64,000 nt of DNA. It comes from Sphingobacterium chuzhouense. Its GTDB lineage: Bacteria; Bacteroidota; Bacteroidia; Sphingobacteriales; Sphingobacteriaceae. A program made the position numbers and the translations under genes. Location of the stretch: positions 992,001 through 1,056,000 of the forward strand of contig NZ_JACNYL010000001.1 of the NCBI RefSeq assembly GCF_014692525.1, read 5' to 3'. Shown one piece after another: positions 17,686 to 27,114 of this stretch. How positions within the stretch are numbered: position 1 is the stretch's first letter; each line of letters begins with the position of its first letter. Below the pieces are notes generated by a model, which did no database searches, was not told the DNA's origin, and saw only the letters and a program-made list of their open reading frames with translations.

Positions 17686-20600
17686 GTGGGTATACAGGAA
17701 ATTCTCGATAAATACGCGAAAAGCGAAAAGGTAAAATCACTGGTAAAAAATATACAGGCAAAAAATCCTAAAATTCATCTTAAAGGACTTATTGGCTCGT
17801 CTGATGCGATGATAGCCGCGGCAGCTTATACATTGCAGGAAAGACCTTTCATCTTTATTTTACCTACGCACGAAGAGGCTTCCTATTTCTTAAGTGACCT
17901 AGAAAGCATATTGGATAAACAGGTTCTGTTCTTTCCTGCATCATTCCGTAAGGCTTATGAATTTACACAAACAGACGCCTCCCACGTACTGCAACGTGCC
18001 GAGGCATTAAGTGCCCTAAACCATACTTCTGAACTGCCCAAAATGCTGGTAACCTATCCGGAAGCCATTGCCGAAAAGGTCATTAATCGAGATGATTTAG
18101 AAAAAAATACACTGAGCATTACGCAGCAAAGCAAGCTCAGCATCGATTTTATTAACGAATTTCTTTATGAATACGATTTTGAGCGCGTTGATTTCGTATA
18201 CGAACCGGGGCAATTTGCCATTCGTGGGGGGATCGTCGATATTTTTTCTTTTTCCAATGACCTCCCCTACCGGATTGAGTTTTTTGGTGACGATATAGAA
18301 AGTATACGGACATTTGACGTGGAAACACAACTTTCCGTCAGCAAGATACATACAGTCACCATTGTGCCTAATGTACAGGCAAAATTCCTATCCAATAACC
18401 ATATCTCTTTATTGGAATATATCGACCGGAATAGTGCCATCTGGCTAAAAGATGTGCAGTTCACGCTAGATGTTTTGAAAGATGGTTACAAAAAAGCATC
18501 CGAATTCTGGAAGGCTCTTCCCGAGAAAGATATTCAGGCCAACAGCGAATGGGTAGATCCGAGGGTCACATTTACGACCGACCGGGCCTTCGGGGAGATG
18601 TTATTTGACTTTCCCAACATAGAATTTGGAAAGCAATTTTTCTACAAAGCTGATGAAACCATTTCTTTTGACACACACCCGCAACCCTCATTCAATAAGG
18701 ATTTTAATCTACTGATCCATAATTTCAAGGAGAATGAAAAGAACCAGATACAAAATCTCATTTTTTCAGATTCTACGAAACAAATCGAACGAATTTTTAC
18801 CATTTTAGAAGACATCGACAAAACGGTGACGTTTATTCCGGTACACCGGGCTCTTCGCGAAGGTTTCCGTGATGACGAGCAAAAGTTCGCCTGTTACACG
18901 GATCACCAGATCTTTGATCGTTACTATAAATACAAACGTAAAAAAGGTTATGAACGTTCACAGGCGATTACGCTAAAAGAATTGCGTGATCTAAAACCGG
19001 GCGATTACATCACCCACATCGACCACGGCGTTGGGAAATATGCAGGACTGGAAAAAGTGGAAGTCAATGGTAAGACACAGGAGATGATTCGTCTGGTCTA
19101 TGCAGACAACGACTTGCTCTATGTCAATATCAACTCCTTAAACCGTATCTCCAAATATTCGGGCAAGGAAGGTACCGTTCCTAAAATGAATAAGCTGGGA
19201 ACGGATGCTTGGGACAAGTTGAAGAAGACAACCAAGAAAAAGGTCAAAGACATTGCGCGTGACCTCATTAAATTGTACGCCAAGCGAAAAGCCCAAACCG
19301 GAAATGCATTCAGTCCGGACACTTACTTACAAAACGAACTAGAAGCGTCCTTTATCTATGAGGATACACCGGATCAAGAGAAAGCGACCAACGATGTCAA
19401 ACGGGACATGGAATCGCCCCACCCGATGGATCGATTGGTTTGTGGAGACGTAGGTTTCGGAAAAACGGAAGTCGCTATCCGGGCAGCTTTCAAAGCTGTG
19501 GCAGACAGCAAGCAGGTAGCGGTGTTAGTTCCAACTACAATATTAGCGCTGCAACATTACCGTACGTTCAGCGATCGTCTGAAAGGATTACCGGCGAATA
19601 TAGACTACATCAACCGATTCAAATCCTCGAAACAAATTAAAGATACATTAGCTCGCCTAGCAGAAGGCAAAATAGATATTATCATCGGCACGCACCGATT
19701 GGTCAGTAAAGACGTCAAATTTAAAGACTTGGGATTGATGATTATTGATGAAGAACAAAAGTTTGGTGTCTCCGTTAAAGAGAAGCTCAAAGTGATGCGG
19801 GCAAATGTAGATTCATTAACCTTAACCGCAACTCCTATTCCGCGTACCCTGCATTTTTCGCTGATGGGCGCGCGCGATTTAAGTATCATCTCCACACCAC
19901 CTCCTAATAGGCAACCGGTACAAACGGAACTGCACGTATTTAACGAAACGCTTATACAGGACGCGGTTTCATACGAACTCGAAAGAAACGGACAAGTATT
20001 TTTCATTCACAACCGAGTGGCCGATTTACCTCAATTAGGGGCAATGATTCAAAAATTGGTACCTGGCGCCCGCGTGGGTATCGCTCATGGACAATTGGAG
20101 GGGGATGAACTAGAAGACGTCATGCTAAAATTCATTAACCATGAGTTTGATGTATTAGTCGCTACGACGATTATCGAAGCAGGTCTAGATATTCCGAATG
20201 CCAATACCATCATTATCAACCACGCGCACATGTTTGGTCTGAGTGATCTCCACCAGATGCGTGGTCGTGTAGGACGTTCCAATAAAAAAGCGTTCTGTTA
20301 TCTATTAAGCCCACCGTTATCGACATTAACGAACGAGGCTTATAAACGTCTGTCTGCATTGGAGGAATTTTCTGAACTGGGCTCTGGATTTAATGTCGCC
20401 ATGCGTGATTTAGATATACGCGGCTCCGGAAACCTGTTGGGTGCTGAACAATCTGGCTTTATCGCCGAAATTGGGTTCGAGATGTATAACAAGATTCTCG
20501 ACGAAGCCGTTCAGGAACTAAAGGAAGATGAATTTGGAGAACTATTTGCCGATGAAAAGGACAAAAAGTATGTCTCTTTTACCCAAATAGATACCGATCT

Positions 20601-21021
20601 CGAGGTCATGATACCAGATGAATATGTCACTAATATCGGGGAACGATACAACCTGTATAACGAAATCGGAAAATTGGAAAACGAACAACAGCTAGCGACA
20701 TTCGAAAAAGAACTGGAGGATCGCTTCGGCACTATACCCAAGCCTGTTTATGAGCTATTCAATACCTTACGTTTGCAATGGTTGGGCAAACAGATTGGTT
20801 TCGAGAAAATTTCTTTTAAAAAGAATACCCTCAAAGGATACTTTGTTAACAATCCAAAATCCAGTTATTTTGAATCTGATCAATTCGGGAAAGTACTGGC
20901 ATTCGTGCAGGCACATCCGGCGATATCGAATTTAAAGGAGGTAAAAGGGCAACTTAGGCTGGCGCTAAGCAATGTCAATAGCATTGATTATGCATTGCAT
21001 TTATTGAGCGAAATGATTTGA
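17686..21021 (+). CDS. mfd: Transcription-repair coupling factor
   Basis: A 1111-residue DNA translocase that pushes stalled RNA polymerase off DNA and recruits UvrA. It starts at GTG 17686, with no better start nearby. In order: a UvrB-like N-terminal part (FDFERVDFVYEPGQFAIRGG, IEFFGDDIESIRTFD), the RNA-polymerase-interacting CarD-like domain (GDYITHIDHGVGKYAGL), the helicase core with Walker A GDVGFGKTE near residue 590, a DEEQ box (IIDEEQKFGV), TATPIPRTL, and the RecG-like motor end with GRVGRS, then the C-terminal TRCF domain. Length is normal for Bacteroidota. Confidence 0.97.
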   Translation: MGIQEILDKYAKSEKVKSLVKNIQAKNPKIHLKGLIGSSDAMIAAAAYTLQERPFIFILPTHEEASYFLSDLESILDKQVLFFPASFRKAYEFTQTDASHVLQRAEALSALNHTSELPKMLVTYPEAIAEKVINRDDLEKNTLSITQQSKLSIDFINEFLYEYDFERVDFVYEPGQFAIRGGIVDIFSFSNDLPYRIEFFGDDIESIRTFDVETQLSVSKIHTVTIVPNVQAKFLSNNHISLLEYIDRNSAIWLKDVQFTLDVLKDGYKKASEFWKALPEKDIQANSEWVDPRVTFTTDRAFGEMLFDFPNIEFGKQFFYKADETISFDTHPQPSFNKDFNLLIHNFKENEKNQIQNLIFSDSTKQIERIFTILEDIDKTVTFIPVHRALREGFRDDEQKFACYTDHQIFDRYYKYKRKKGYERSQAITLKELRDLKPGDYITHIDHGVGKYAGLEKVEVNGKTQEMIRLVYADNDLLYVNINSLNRISKYSGKEGTVPKMNKLGTDAWDKLKKTTKKKVKDIARDLIKLYAKRKAQTGNAFSPDTYLQNELEASFIYEDTPDQEKATNDVKRDMESPHPMDRLVCGDVGFGKTEVAIRAAFKAVADSKQVAVLVPTTILALQHYRTFSDRLKGLPANIDYINRFKSSKQIKDTLARLAEGKIDIIIGTHRLVSKDVKFKDLGLMIIDEEQKFGVSVKEKLKVMRANVDSLTLTATPIPRTLHFSLMGARDLSIISTPPPNRQPVQTELHVFNETLIQDAVSYELERNGQVFFIHNRVADLPQLGAMIQKLVPGARVGIAHGQLEGDELEDVMLKFINHEFDVLVATTIIEAGLDIPNANTIIINHAHMFGLSDLHQMRGRVGRSNKKAFCYLLSPPLSTLTNEAYKRLSALEEFSELGSGFNVAMRDLDIRGSGNLLGAEQSGFIAEIGFEMYNKILDEAVQELKEDEFGELFADEKDKKYVSFTQIDTDLEVMIPDEYVTNIGERYNLYNEIGKLENEQQLATFEKELEDRFGTIPKPVYELFNTLRLQWLGKQIGFEKISFKKNTLKGYFVNNPKSSYFESDQFGKVLAFVQAHPAISNLKEVKGQLRLALSNVNSIDYALHLLSEMI

Positions 21022-21086
21022 TGTTATCTATCTAGTACTACCTTTTAAGTAGATTATTTACTAGCTTTGCGCTATAATTACTCGTT

Positions 21087-22262
21087 ATGGCAAAGCTAGA
21101 AACCTCTTTAATTCACGAAGGTGAACATTTCAATACTACGAAATCGGTTGTGACGCCGATCTTCCAAACATCCACGTATCTTGCTGATGATATAGATTCT
21201 TTTGCACATGCGGCGGCGGCAACGAAATCGCCCGAGTTTTATCATCGTCATGGCAATCCTAATAGTAGTCAGGCTGCGGCGCTTATAGCGAAATTAGAGA
21301 AGAAAGAGGATGCACTGGTATTAGCAACCGGGATGGCGGCGATCAGTACGGCTATCCTCGCTGTGGTAAAAAGTGGTGACCATATTATTGCCCAGAACGC
21401 GCATTATGCCGCTTCATTAACATTTATGCGGGATTTTCTGTTACAATATGGTATCGAAGTAACGCAAGTAGACCAAACCGACAACCAAGCTTTCGAAGCA
21501 GCCATACAGTCCAATACAAAACTCATTTTTGTGGAGACACCTTCTAATCCAAACCTCGATATTACCGATTTGGAATATATTGGTAAACTCGGCAAGGAAC
21601 ACGGTATTTTGACCATGATAGACAATACCTTTGCGTCCCCAATCAACCAAGTACCTGCTGATTTTGGTATTGACATTATTGTCCATAGTGCTACGAAATA
21701 TCTTGGTGGACATAGCGACCTTACAGCGGGTGCGGTATGCGGTTCGGCAGCATATATCGAGAAAGTTTGGCGTAGATCGCTTTTGCTAGGCGCGTCATTG
21801 AGTCCTTTTGATTCTTGGTTGCTGTTGCGTGGATTAAAAACATTGGCATTACGTGTTCGTCAAATTAATGAAAACGCGCTTGCCTTAGCGCAGTGGCTGG
21901 AGAAACAACCTACGATAAAGAAAGTTGCTTATGTCGGACTCAGCGATCATCCGCAACATGCGTTAGCAAAAAAACAGATGAAAGGATTCACGGGTATGCT
22001 CGCCATTGAGGTTAACGGCAAAGACGACGCTGAACAGTTCCAAAGAGCGCAAACAATATTAAATAGGTTAAAATTTTTCCACAATGCCGTAAGTTTAGGT
22101 GGCGTGGAGTCCTTGATAACCCATCCGGCAAGCATGTGGGGTGCGCATCAGGCAGAAAAAAAAGGAAACCAATTGTCTTTCAGCAAAGGGCTGCTGCGCA
22201 TTTCGGTCGGCATCGAGCATATCGATGATCTTATTAGTGATTTTGAGGAGGCGTTGGCCTAA
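21087..22262 (+). CDS. Trans-sulfuration family PLP enzyme (cystathionine gamma-synthase/lyase or methionine gamma-lyase type)
   Basis: A 391-residue Cys/Met-metabolism PLP enzyme. The cofactor lysine is Lys204 in HSATKYLGGHSD. Other family motifs are TPIFQTSTY, YHRHGNPN, ATGMAAISTA, VETPSNPNLDITD and DNTFASPINQ, and the C-terminal SLGGVESLITHPASM. Motifs do not separate cystathionine gamma-synthase, cystathionine gamma-lyase and methionine gamma-lyase. TAGCTTTG at 21062-21069 fits a -7 promoter element just upstream, but no good -33 element is placed. A terminator overlaps the stop codon. Confidence 0.9.
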   Translation: MAKLETSLIHEGEHFNTTKSVVTPIFQTSTYLADDIDSFAHAAAATKSPEFYHRHGNPNSSQAAALIAKLEKKEDALVLATGMAAISTAILAVVKSGDHIIAQNAHYAASLTFMRDFLLQYGIEVTQVDQTDNQAFEAAIQSNTKLIFVETPSNPNLDITDLEYIGKLGKEHGILTMIDNTFASPINQVPADFGIDIIVHSATKYLGGHSDLTAGAVCGSAAYIEKVWRRSLLLGASLSPFDSWLLLRGLKTLALRVRQINENALALAQWLEKQPTIKKVAYVGLSDHPQHALAKKQMKGFTGMLAIEVNGKDDAEQFQRAQTILNRLKFFHNAVSLGGVESLITHPASMWGAHQAEKKGNQLSFSKGLLRISVGIEHIDDLISDFEEALA

Positions 22263-22279
22263 GCCAACGCTCCGTTTTT
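22247..22279 (+). terminator. Intrinsic terminator overlapping the stop of the trans-sulfuration gene
   Basis: GCGTTGGC (22251-22258) pairs with GCCAACGC (22263-22270); the stem can extend with GGA/TCC. The loop is CTAA, which contains the stop codon, and TTTTT follows at 22275-22279. Confidence 0.8.
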
Positions 22280-22298
22280 CAATTTTATTTTTACTTTC

Positions 22299-25247
22299 TC
22301 ATTCTACTTTCGTAACCGTTGGCCCCGTATACGATTTTTTCATCCCACCAAAGTCTAGAACAATCTTTTGGATAACCATACCCGGATCGCCACATTTAAT
22401 ATGGAGCGTATGTTTACCGGGTTTATCAATATAAAATGTTGATTTGTTAATCGCTGCGTTGCGGAGTACATTATCAGACCAAGCTTGTGTATATTCCGGT
22501 GCGGAGGAAGAAGGTAGCGCCACAGGTCCGTCATCGATGCACACTGCATATCGCGTTTGTCCCGTTCCCTGTTCGTGGAAACCAAAATCACGATCCGAGC
22601 TCAAAGGAAATACCGGTAATACATACGTATAGACATCGACTGGCCCGTGATGAAACGTATAAAAATCATACTCCACACCGGGAGATTTTGGATCGCGGGG
22701 ATTATGCACTTTCGCAGTAGGGTTACCGATCATTACACTTTGATCTTCAATTCCCAGATTATCGATAACGTGCATTTTGATATCATCCGTTTCTCGCTTT
22801 CGATGAAAGTCGGCACCCGCGATCGAAATCACACCATTATCTTCGATATATAATCCTTTAACATCACGTACAGCAACGTTTGCAGGGTTAAAAAGCGATA
22901 TACCAATAATTTCCTGCATATCTCCATTTCTAAACACCATTTCTCCCCCGATACGTTCCCCTTTTGGTGCCTTTTCCCAATCGACCGATACCCATATTCT
23001 TTCTTCGTGTGTTACCTGTCCGGCAGATTTACTCACCTTAATCCAGTCATCCGATGGATGCGCAGACCAATCAAAAGTACCCTCTCCGGTATTGAAGACA
23101 TCGATGAAATAGCTTTTATCCGTATAGGGATTAAATGCGGGTAACGTGTAAAAGCTACTTACACCTTTTAACGGCTCCTGTCCTTCCACAACCAACCCCA
23201 TGCCCGCCTGTGTTGAAACCTGCACAGAATCCAATTTAGGAAGTTCAAAATATGAAGCAGTCACACCCTGACGCAAGGACATGATACGTTTCCATTTACC
23301 ATCCATTAAATCGTTGTATTCGTATGATATTTTATACAACGTATCATAATAATGCTTCACCTCGTCCCGTAATATATTCGCATTCGATCGTCCCTGCGCA
23401 ATGTGGAGCCTATTCTTTTGGGCTGTAAGCCACTTTTTATTCATAAGCTCAGCTCCCTTTACAGGATAGTACAATAACTGGAAAAAAGAGGGTTCAGCTT
23501 CTTTTGGAATCTCTTGGCGTATGCGTTCAACCGCCGCGCCAATTCGCGTATAATCTGCTATTCTCTTATCGGCTTCTTTATAATTCGTAAACGAAAAATC
23601 CGTGTCCGTTGGACGTTCCCGTCCATGGCTGAAGGTATTCCACTCATATCCCCACCCCATAAATTCAGGCTTGCGGGTGAATGCCAAACGATTGTATTCG
23701 CGTGTTATTTCTTTAAAGTCATCCAGATATTGCTCGCCATAAATTGAACTTAGCCAATTAGCTTGATAATTTGGTACATTTTCAAAAGTAAATTGATTAA
23801 TATCATAAGCCATATCGAGAAACAGTGTAACAGGAAACTCGCAAGACTTAATGTCTCCTGCATTTAATAACCACAGACGGTCAGCTCCTGTATTGTATGC
23901 TTTATGCAGTTCTTCATACATCAAAGCGGGCGGTGTTGAAGAAAGCCACAGATAATCGTGTGGTATTCCTAAATAGGAAGCATGGTAATATACCCCCGAA
24001 CCACCTGATCGCTTGCGCTCCTGTTCATTGCTCAACTGCTTCATATAACCGTAATTATCATCGGGCCAAACTAATATTACATCATCGGGCAGCTCCAGTC
24101 CTGCAAGATAAAGATCAAGCACCTCTTTATACGGCGTAAACGCCTGTGGAATTTCTTCGATCGGTTTGTCTATATATTTTTTCAAGATGTTCCGTTGATC
24201 CTTTAACGCTTCACTGACCAGCGCTACACGTTGTTCGAGGCTATAACCACCCGTCATTGCTTTGTCGTGTAGACCCCGTAAAGCCAATGTATACACATTT
24301 TCATAAGGCGAATTTTCTTTTACTCGCTGATCCAGTACTTTTAAAATTCCTTCTTTGTTCGTCATGTAATTCCATTCGCCCATCGTTTTTTTATCCCACT
24401 CACTGGCGTTGTTAAAGAGTAGCGGTTCGGGGTGTACAGATCCCATAACAATACCGAATGAATCCGCTACTACCTTGTTTTCCGAATATTTATTAAATGC
24501 CCCACTCGCTTCGTGCATGGCGGGACATAGATAGTTCGCTTTCAGGCGCAGCAAAAGCTCAAAAACTTTAGCATAAGTTTTGGGACCAATATCTTTCAGT
24601 TCGGGATCAAATGTGTGTTTCGCCCAAGGCAACAGCCCCCAATCCTCATCATTGATAAAAACACCTCGATATTTTACGGTTGGCGCAGGAGAAGAGAATG
24701 TCTTCACGTCCAGAAAGATATTATCGCTATGTTTTATAGGCACATCTGCCCACCAATACCAGGGAGATACGCCTATCGTTTCGGATATAGAAAAAAGACC
24801 GTAAGCCGTGCCTCGTCTATCGCTACCGGTGATTACCAACGCCTGATCTACGCCTTTAAGAGGGTTTTTCACCGTCTGTATGGCATATCTTTCCCATTGC
24901 CCTTTTATTTTACCAACATCTAGCTTGTTTTGACGAATCAATTGATCGATTATATTACTTTTTCCAATTGTTCCGACGATGATGAGATTACGTTCTTTAC
25001 CGGATTCCGTTATTAGTGCGGGTTTTTTTCCCGAAACTCTTTCAACGTCCTCGGTGAAAAGTTTCAGTGCCGTTTTCACCGAAAGTTCATCATTATCATC
25101 ATATAATATCGGCGTTGTTCTATTTTCATTTGTTATGACAAAGCTGTTTTTCTGATTTTTGGCAAGTCTAGTCTGTCCTTGTGAAAACGTACAACATAAT
25201 ATAACTAAAAAAGAAAGCACTAGGCATCTAGCAATATTCATCATCAT
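22299..25247 (-). CDS. Glycoside hydrolase family 115 (xylan alpha-1,2-glucuronidase)
   Basis: About 982 residues. Several adjacent ATGs (25247, 25244, 25241) are possible; a TTG at 25250 is the longest reading. A signal peptide (LVLSFLVILCCTFSQGQ) directs export. The body matches GH115: ITGSDRRGTAYGLFSISETIGVSPWYWWADVP, KYRGVFINDEDWGL, LLRLKANYLCPAMHE, MGSVHPEPLL, LVWPDDNYGYMKQL and GVYYHASYLG. GH115 enzymes remove (4-O-methyl)-glucuronic acid from internal and terminal xylose of glucuronoxylan, complementing the GH67 enzyme at 42205. It is the last gene of the susC-susD-GH115 unit, 56 nt after susD. Confidence 0.93.
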   Translation of the reverse strand: MMMNIARCLVLSFLVILCCTFSQGQTRLAKNQKNSFVITNENRTTPILYDDNDELSVKTALKLFTEDVERVSGKKPALITESGKERNLIIVGTIGKSNIIDQLIRQNKLDVGKIKGQWERYAIQTVKNPLKGVDQALVITGSDRRGTAYGLFSISETIGVSPWYWWADVPIKHSDNIFLDVKTFSSPAPTVKYRGVFINDEDWGLLPWAKHTFDPELKDIGPKTYAKVFELLLRLKANYLCPAMHEASGAFNKYSENKVVADSFGIVMGSVHPEPLLFNNASEWDKKTMGEWNYMTNKEGILKVLDQRVKENSPYENVYTLALRGLHDKAMTGGYSLEQRVALVSEALKDQRNILKKYIDKPIEEIPQAFTPYKEVLDLYLAGLELPDDVILVWPDDNYGYMKQLSNEQERKRSGGSGVYYHASYLGIPHDYLWLSSTPPALMYEELHKAYNTGADRLWLLNAGDIKSCEFPVTLFLDMAYDINQFTFENVPNYQANWLSSIYGEQYLDDFKEITREYNRLAFTRKPEFMGWGYEWNTFSHGRERPTDTDFSFTNYKEADKRIADYTRIGAAVERIRQEIPKEAEPSFFQLLYYPVKGAELMNKKWLTAQKNRLHIAQGRSNANILRDEVKHYYDTLYKISYEYNDLMDGKWKRIMSLRQGVTASYFELPKLDSVQVSTQAGMGLVVEGQEPLKGVSSFYTLPAFNPYTDKSYFIDVFNTGEGTFDWSAHPSDDWIKVSKSAGQVTHEERIWVSVDWEKAPKGERIGGEMVFRNGDMQEIIGISLFNPANVAVRDVKGLYIEDNGVISIAGADFHRKRETDDIKMHVIDNLGIEDQSVMIGNPTAKVHNPRDPKSPGVEYDFYTFHHGPVDVYTYVLPVFPLSSDRDFGFHEQGTGQTRYAVCIDDGPVALPSSSAPEYTQAWSDNVLRNAAINKSTFYIDKPGKHTLHIKCGDPGMVIQKIVLDFGGMKKSYTGPTVTKVE

Positions 25248-25306
25248 CAATCGATTTATTTATTTCGTAATTTGTTTTATTCTATTTTCTGTAATATAAA
25301 CGCACT

Positions 25307-27091
25307 TTATTCTACTGGTATATTAGTTTCTGCTCCGGGGTAACCTTTATTTTGATTTATATGTCCTTGGCTATTTGAGGTGATAGCGGTTAGCGGTACA
25401 GGATATAATACATGATATGGTCGCATGATAAAAGCATTTGTAGAATAAAAATATTGCTCCTGAAAAAAATTATTCTTTTCCATAATGCGATCATAATACC
25501 AATTTTTCTCGCTGAAATTGGCCATGGTATAGCCATCTCTATTCAATTGTGCCATCGTAAAAGCGATTCTCGTCAGTTCTACTTTACGATGTTCCTCCAG
25601 AAACAGTTCTCTTGCACGTTCATCTAAAATATCGTCCAAGGTGACCGTAGCCAATAGTGGAGCAGATGCTCTTTCACGTATTGCATTAACGTCTTCTGTC
25701 GCATTTCCAAATTGATTGAGCCACCAATATGCCTCTGCTCTCATCAGATACGTTTCTGCTAGTCGGAATACATATTGATCTGTAAACCCACCCGAAGGTG
25801 TTCTCCCTTGATTGATATCATCCTTGTGTACCAATACTTTAACAATTGGGAAAGAAAAGTAGCAACGCATGGTATCTTGTACATATTGCGCTTGGATCGG
25901 CTTACCAAACCATTCATCACTTCCTCCTTTAGATACTGGTCTGTTGTACCACAATCTTGATTTGTCATACCAGTTATTTTCGTTATAACGGATATCTGTT
26001 CCTGCGTCTGCCCAGACTTCATACTGGTAATAGTTTGTCGGCCGAATTTTTGCGATACCCCGACCTAGCGAATCAAGTAGCTCGTAACCGTCGTATGGAC
26101 CGGCATCATAGGTAGTACCGGATTTACCATCCGGAGTACGTACAACAGCGCCATTACTCCAGTAAGGAACAAAGTTACGCAACCTCGCAGAACCATTTCC
26201 GGCAACATTTCCCGGAATACCAAACCTTTCTTGCACCACGAAAATCGCCTCTTTATTTGTGGATGCGCTTATATTTTCTTCTTTAAACAGATCGTTAAAT
26301 ACATCCAGTTGTGCATTTCCGGCGTTGACACCAAAACGGGTATCCATGAGTTGCAACCCATAGTTATTAATACAACGTGTGGCAGACTCAATGGCATTTT
26401 CAAATTCGCCGAGCGCCATGTATATTTTTGTAAGTAGATGTTCTCCCGCTGCTCTATTCACCGCACCTGGAGGCGCTGTTAATGGAAGCCATTGTGCGGA
26501 AAACTCCATATCTGCTTTCATTTGTGCCAACACGGTATTCCGGGCGCTACTTACAAAATCAAGCTTCGGTCCGGTGATTTCTTCCAAAATAAGCGGAACA
26601 TCTCCCCATTGGTTTGTCAGCAGGTAATACCAGTATGCACGATGGAAATATCCCTCCGCCAAAATGGCATTTCGCTCTTCCTCCGTATCGAACGTGGCGT
26701 TATCTATTCTACTAATAACCGTATTGGCGTATTTTATGCCGTTCCAACCCAACTCCCAATATGTCAAATGTAACCTTTGGTTAGTGGTAGGCGTTAGCTG
26801 CGTTTCCAAGTTGTGAATTTCCTTGGCTTCCGGTGCGCCCATGACGTGCATATCCGAAAAGGCGTATTCATATACGAGCGGTGTCTCACAAACACCAGCG
26901 TTAAATGCATCACCAAACCATTCCCATTTAATCTGTTTTCGGGAGGTAACCAATAAAGCTTCCAGTCCGGCTTTGTCGGTCAATGTATTTTCAGGCGCAA
27001 AAAAAGATAATGGCTGTGGATCCAATTTTACACAGGAAACGAGCCCTGAAAATGATAACAGTATCGAAAATAAAACAATATTCTTCTTCAT
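25307..27091 (-). CDS. SusD/RagB family lipoprotein (xylan PUL, pair 2)
   Basis: About 594 residues from ATG 27091 (MKKNIVLFS, lipobox SGLVSC). An earlier ATG at 27115 would overlap the susC stop as TAATG and add eight residues (MVSFKNRK); both starts are possible, and the overlap suggests coupling. SusD features are LAEGYFHRAYWYYLLTNQWGDVP, the QYVFRLAETYLMRAEAYWW helix, ELFLEEHRKVELTRIAF and a C-terminal VLYPVPLTAI. It binds oligosaccharide on the cell surface for the SusC encoded immediately upstream. GH115 follows on the same transcript, pointing to glucuronoxylan fragments as ligand. Confidence 0.93.
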   Translation of the reverse strand: MKKNIVLFSILLSFSGLVSCVKLDPQPLSFFAPENTLTDKAGLEALLVTSRKQIKWEWFGDAFNAGVCETPLVYEYAFSDMHVMGAPEAKEIHNLETQLTPTTNQRLHLTYWELGWNGIKYANTVISRIDNATFDTEEERNAILAEGYFHRAYWYYLLTNQWGDVPLILEEITGPKLDFVSSARNTVLAQMKADMEFSAQWLPLTAPPGAVNRAAGEHLLTKIYMALGEFENAIESATRCINNYGLQLMDTRFGVNAGNAQLDVFNDLFKEENISASTNKEAIFVVQERFGIPGNVAGNGSARLRNFVPYWSNGAVVRTPDGKSGTTYDAGPYDGYELLDSLGRGIAKIRPTNYYQYEVWADAGTDIRYNENNWYDKSRLWYNRPVSKGGSDEWFGKPIQAQYVQDTMRCYFSFPIVKVLVHKDDINQGRTPSGGFTDQYVFRLAETYLMRAEAYWWLNQFGNATEDVNAIRERASAPLLATVTLDDILDERARELFLEEHRKVELTRIAFTMAQLNRDGYTMANFSEKNWYYDRIMEKNNFFQEQYFYSTNAFIMRPYHVLYPVPLTAITSNSQGHINQNKGYPGAETNIPVE

Positions 27092-27114
27092 CTTTCTATT
27101 CTTAAATGAAACCA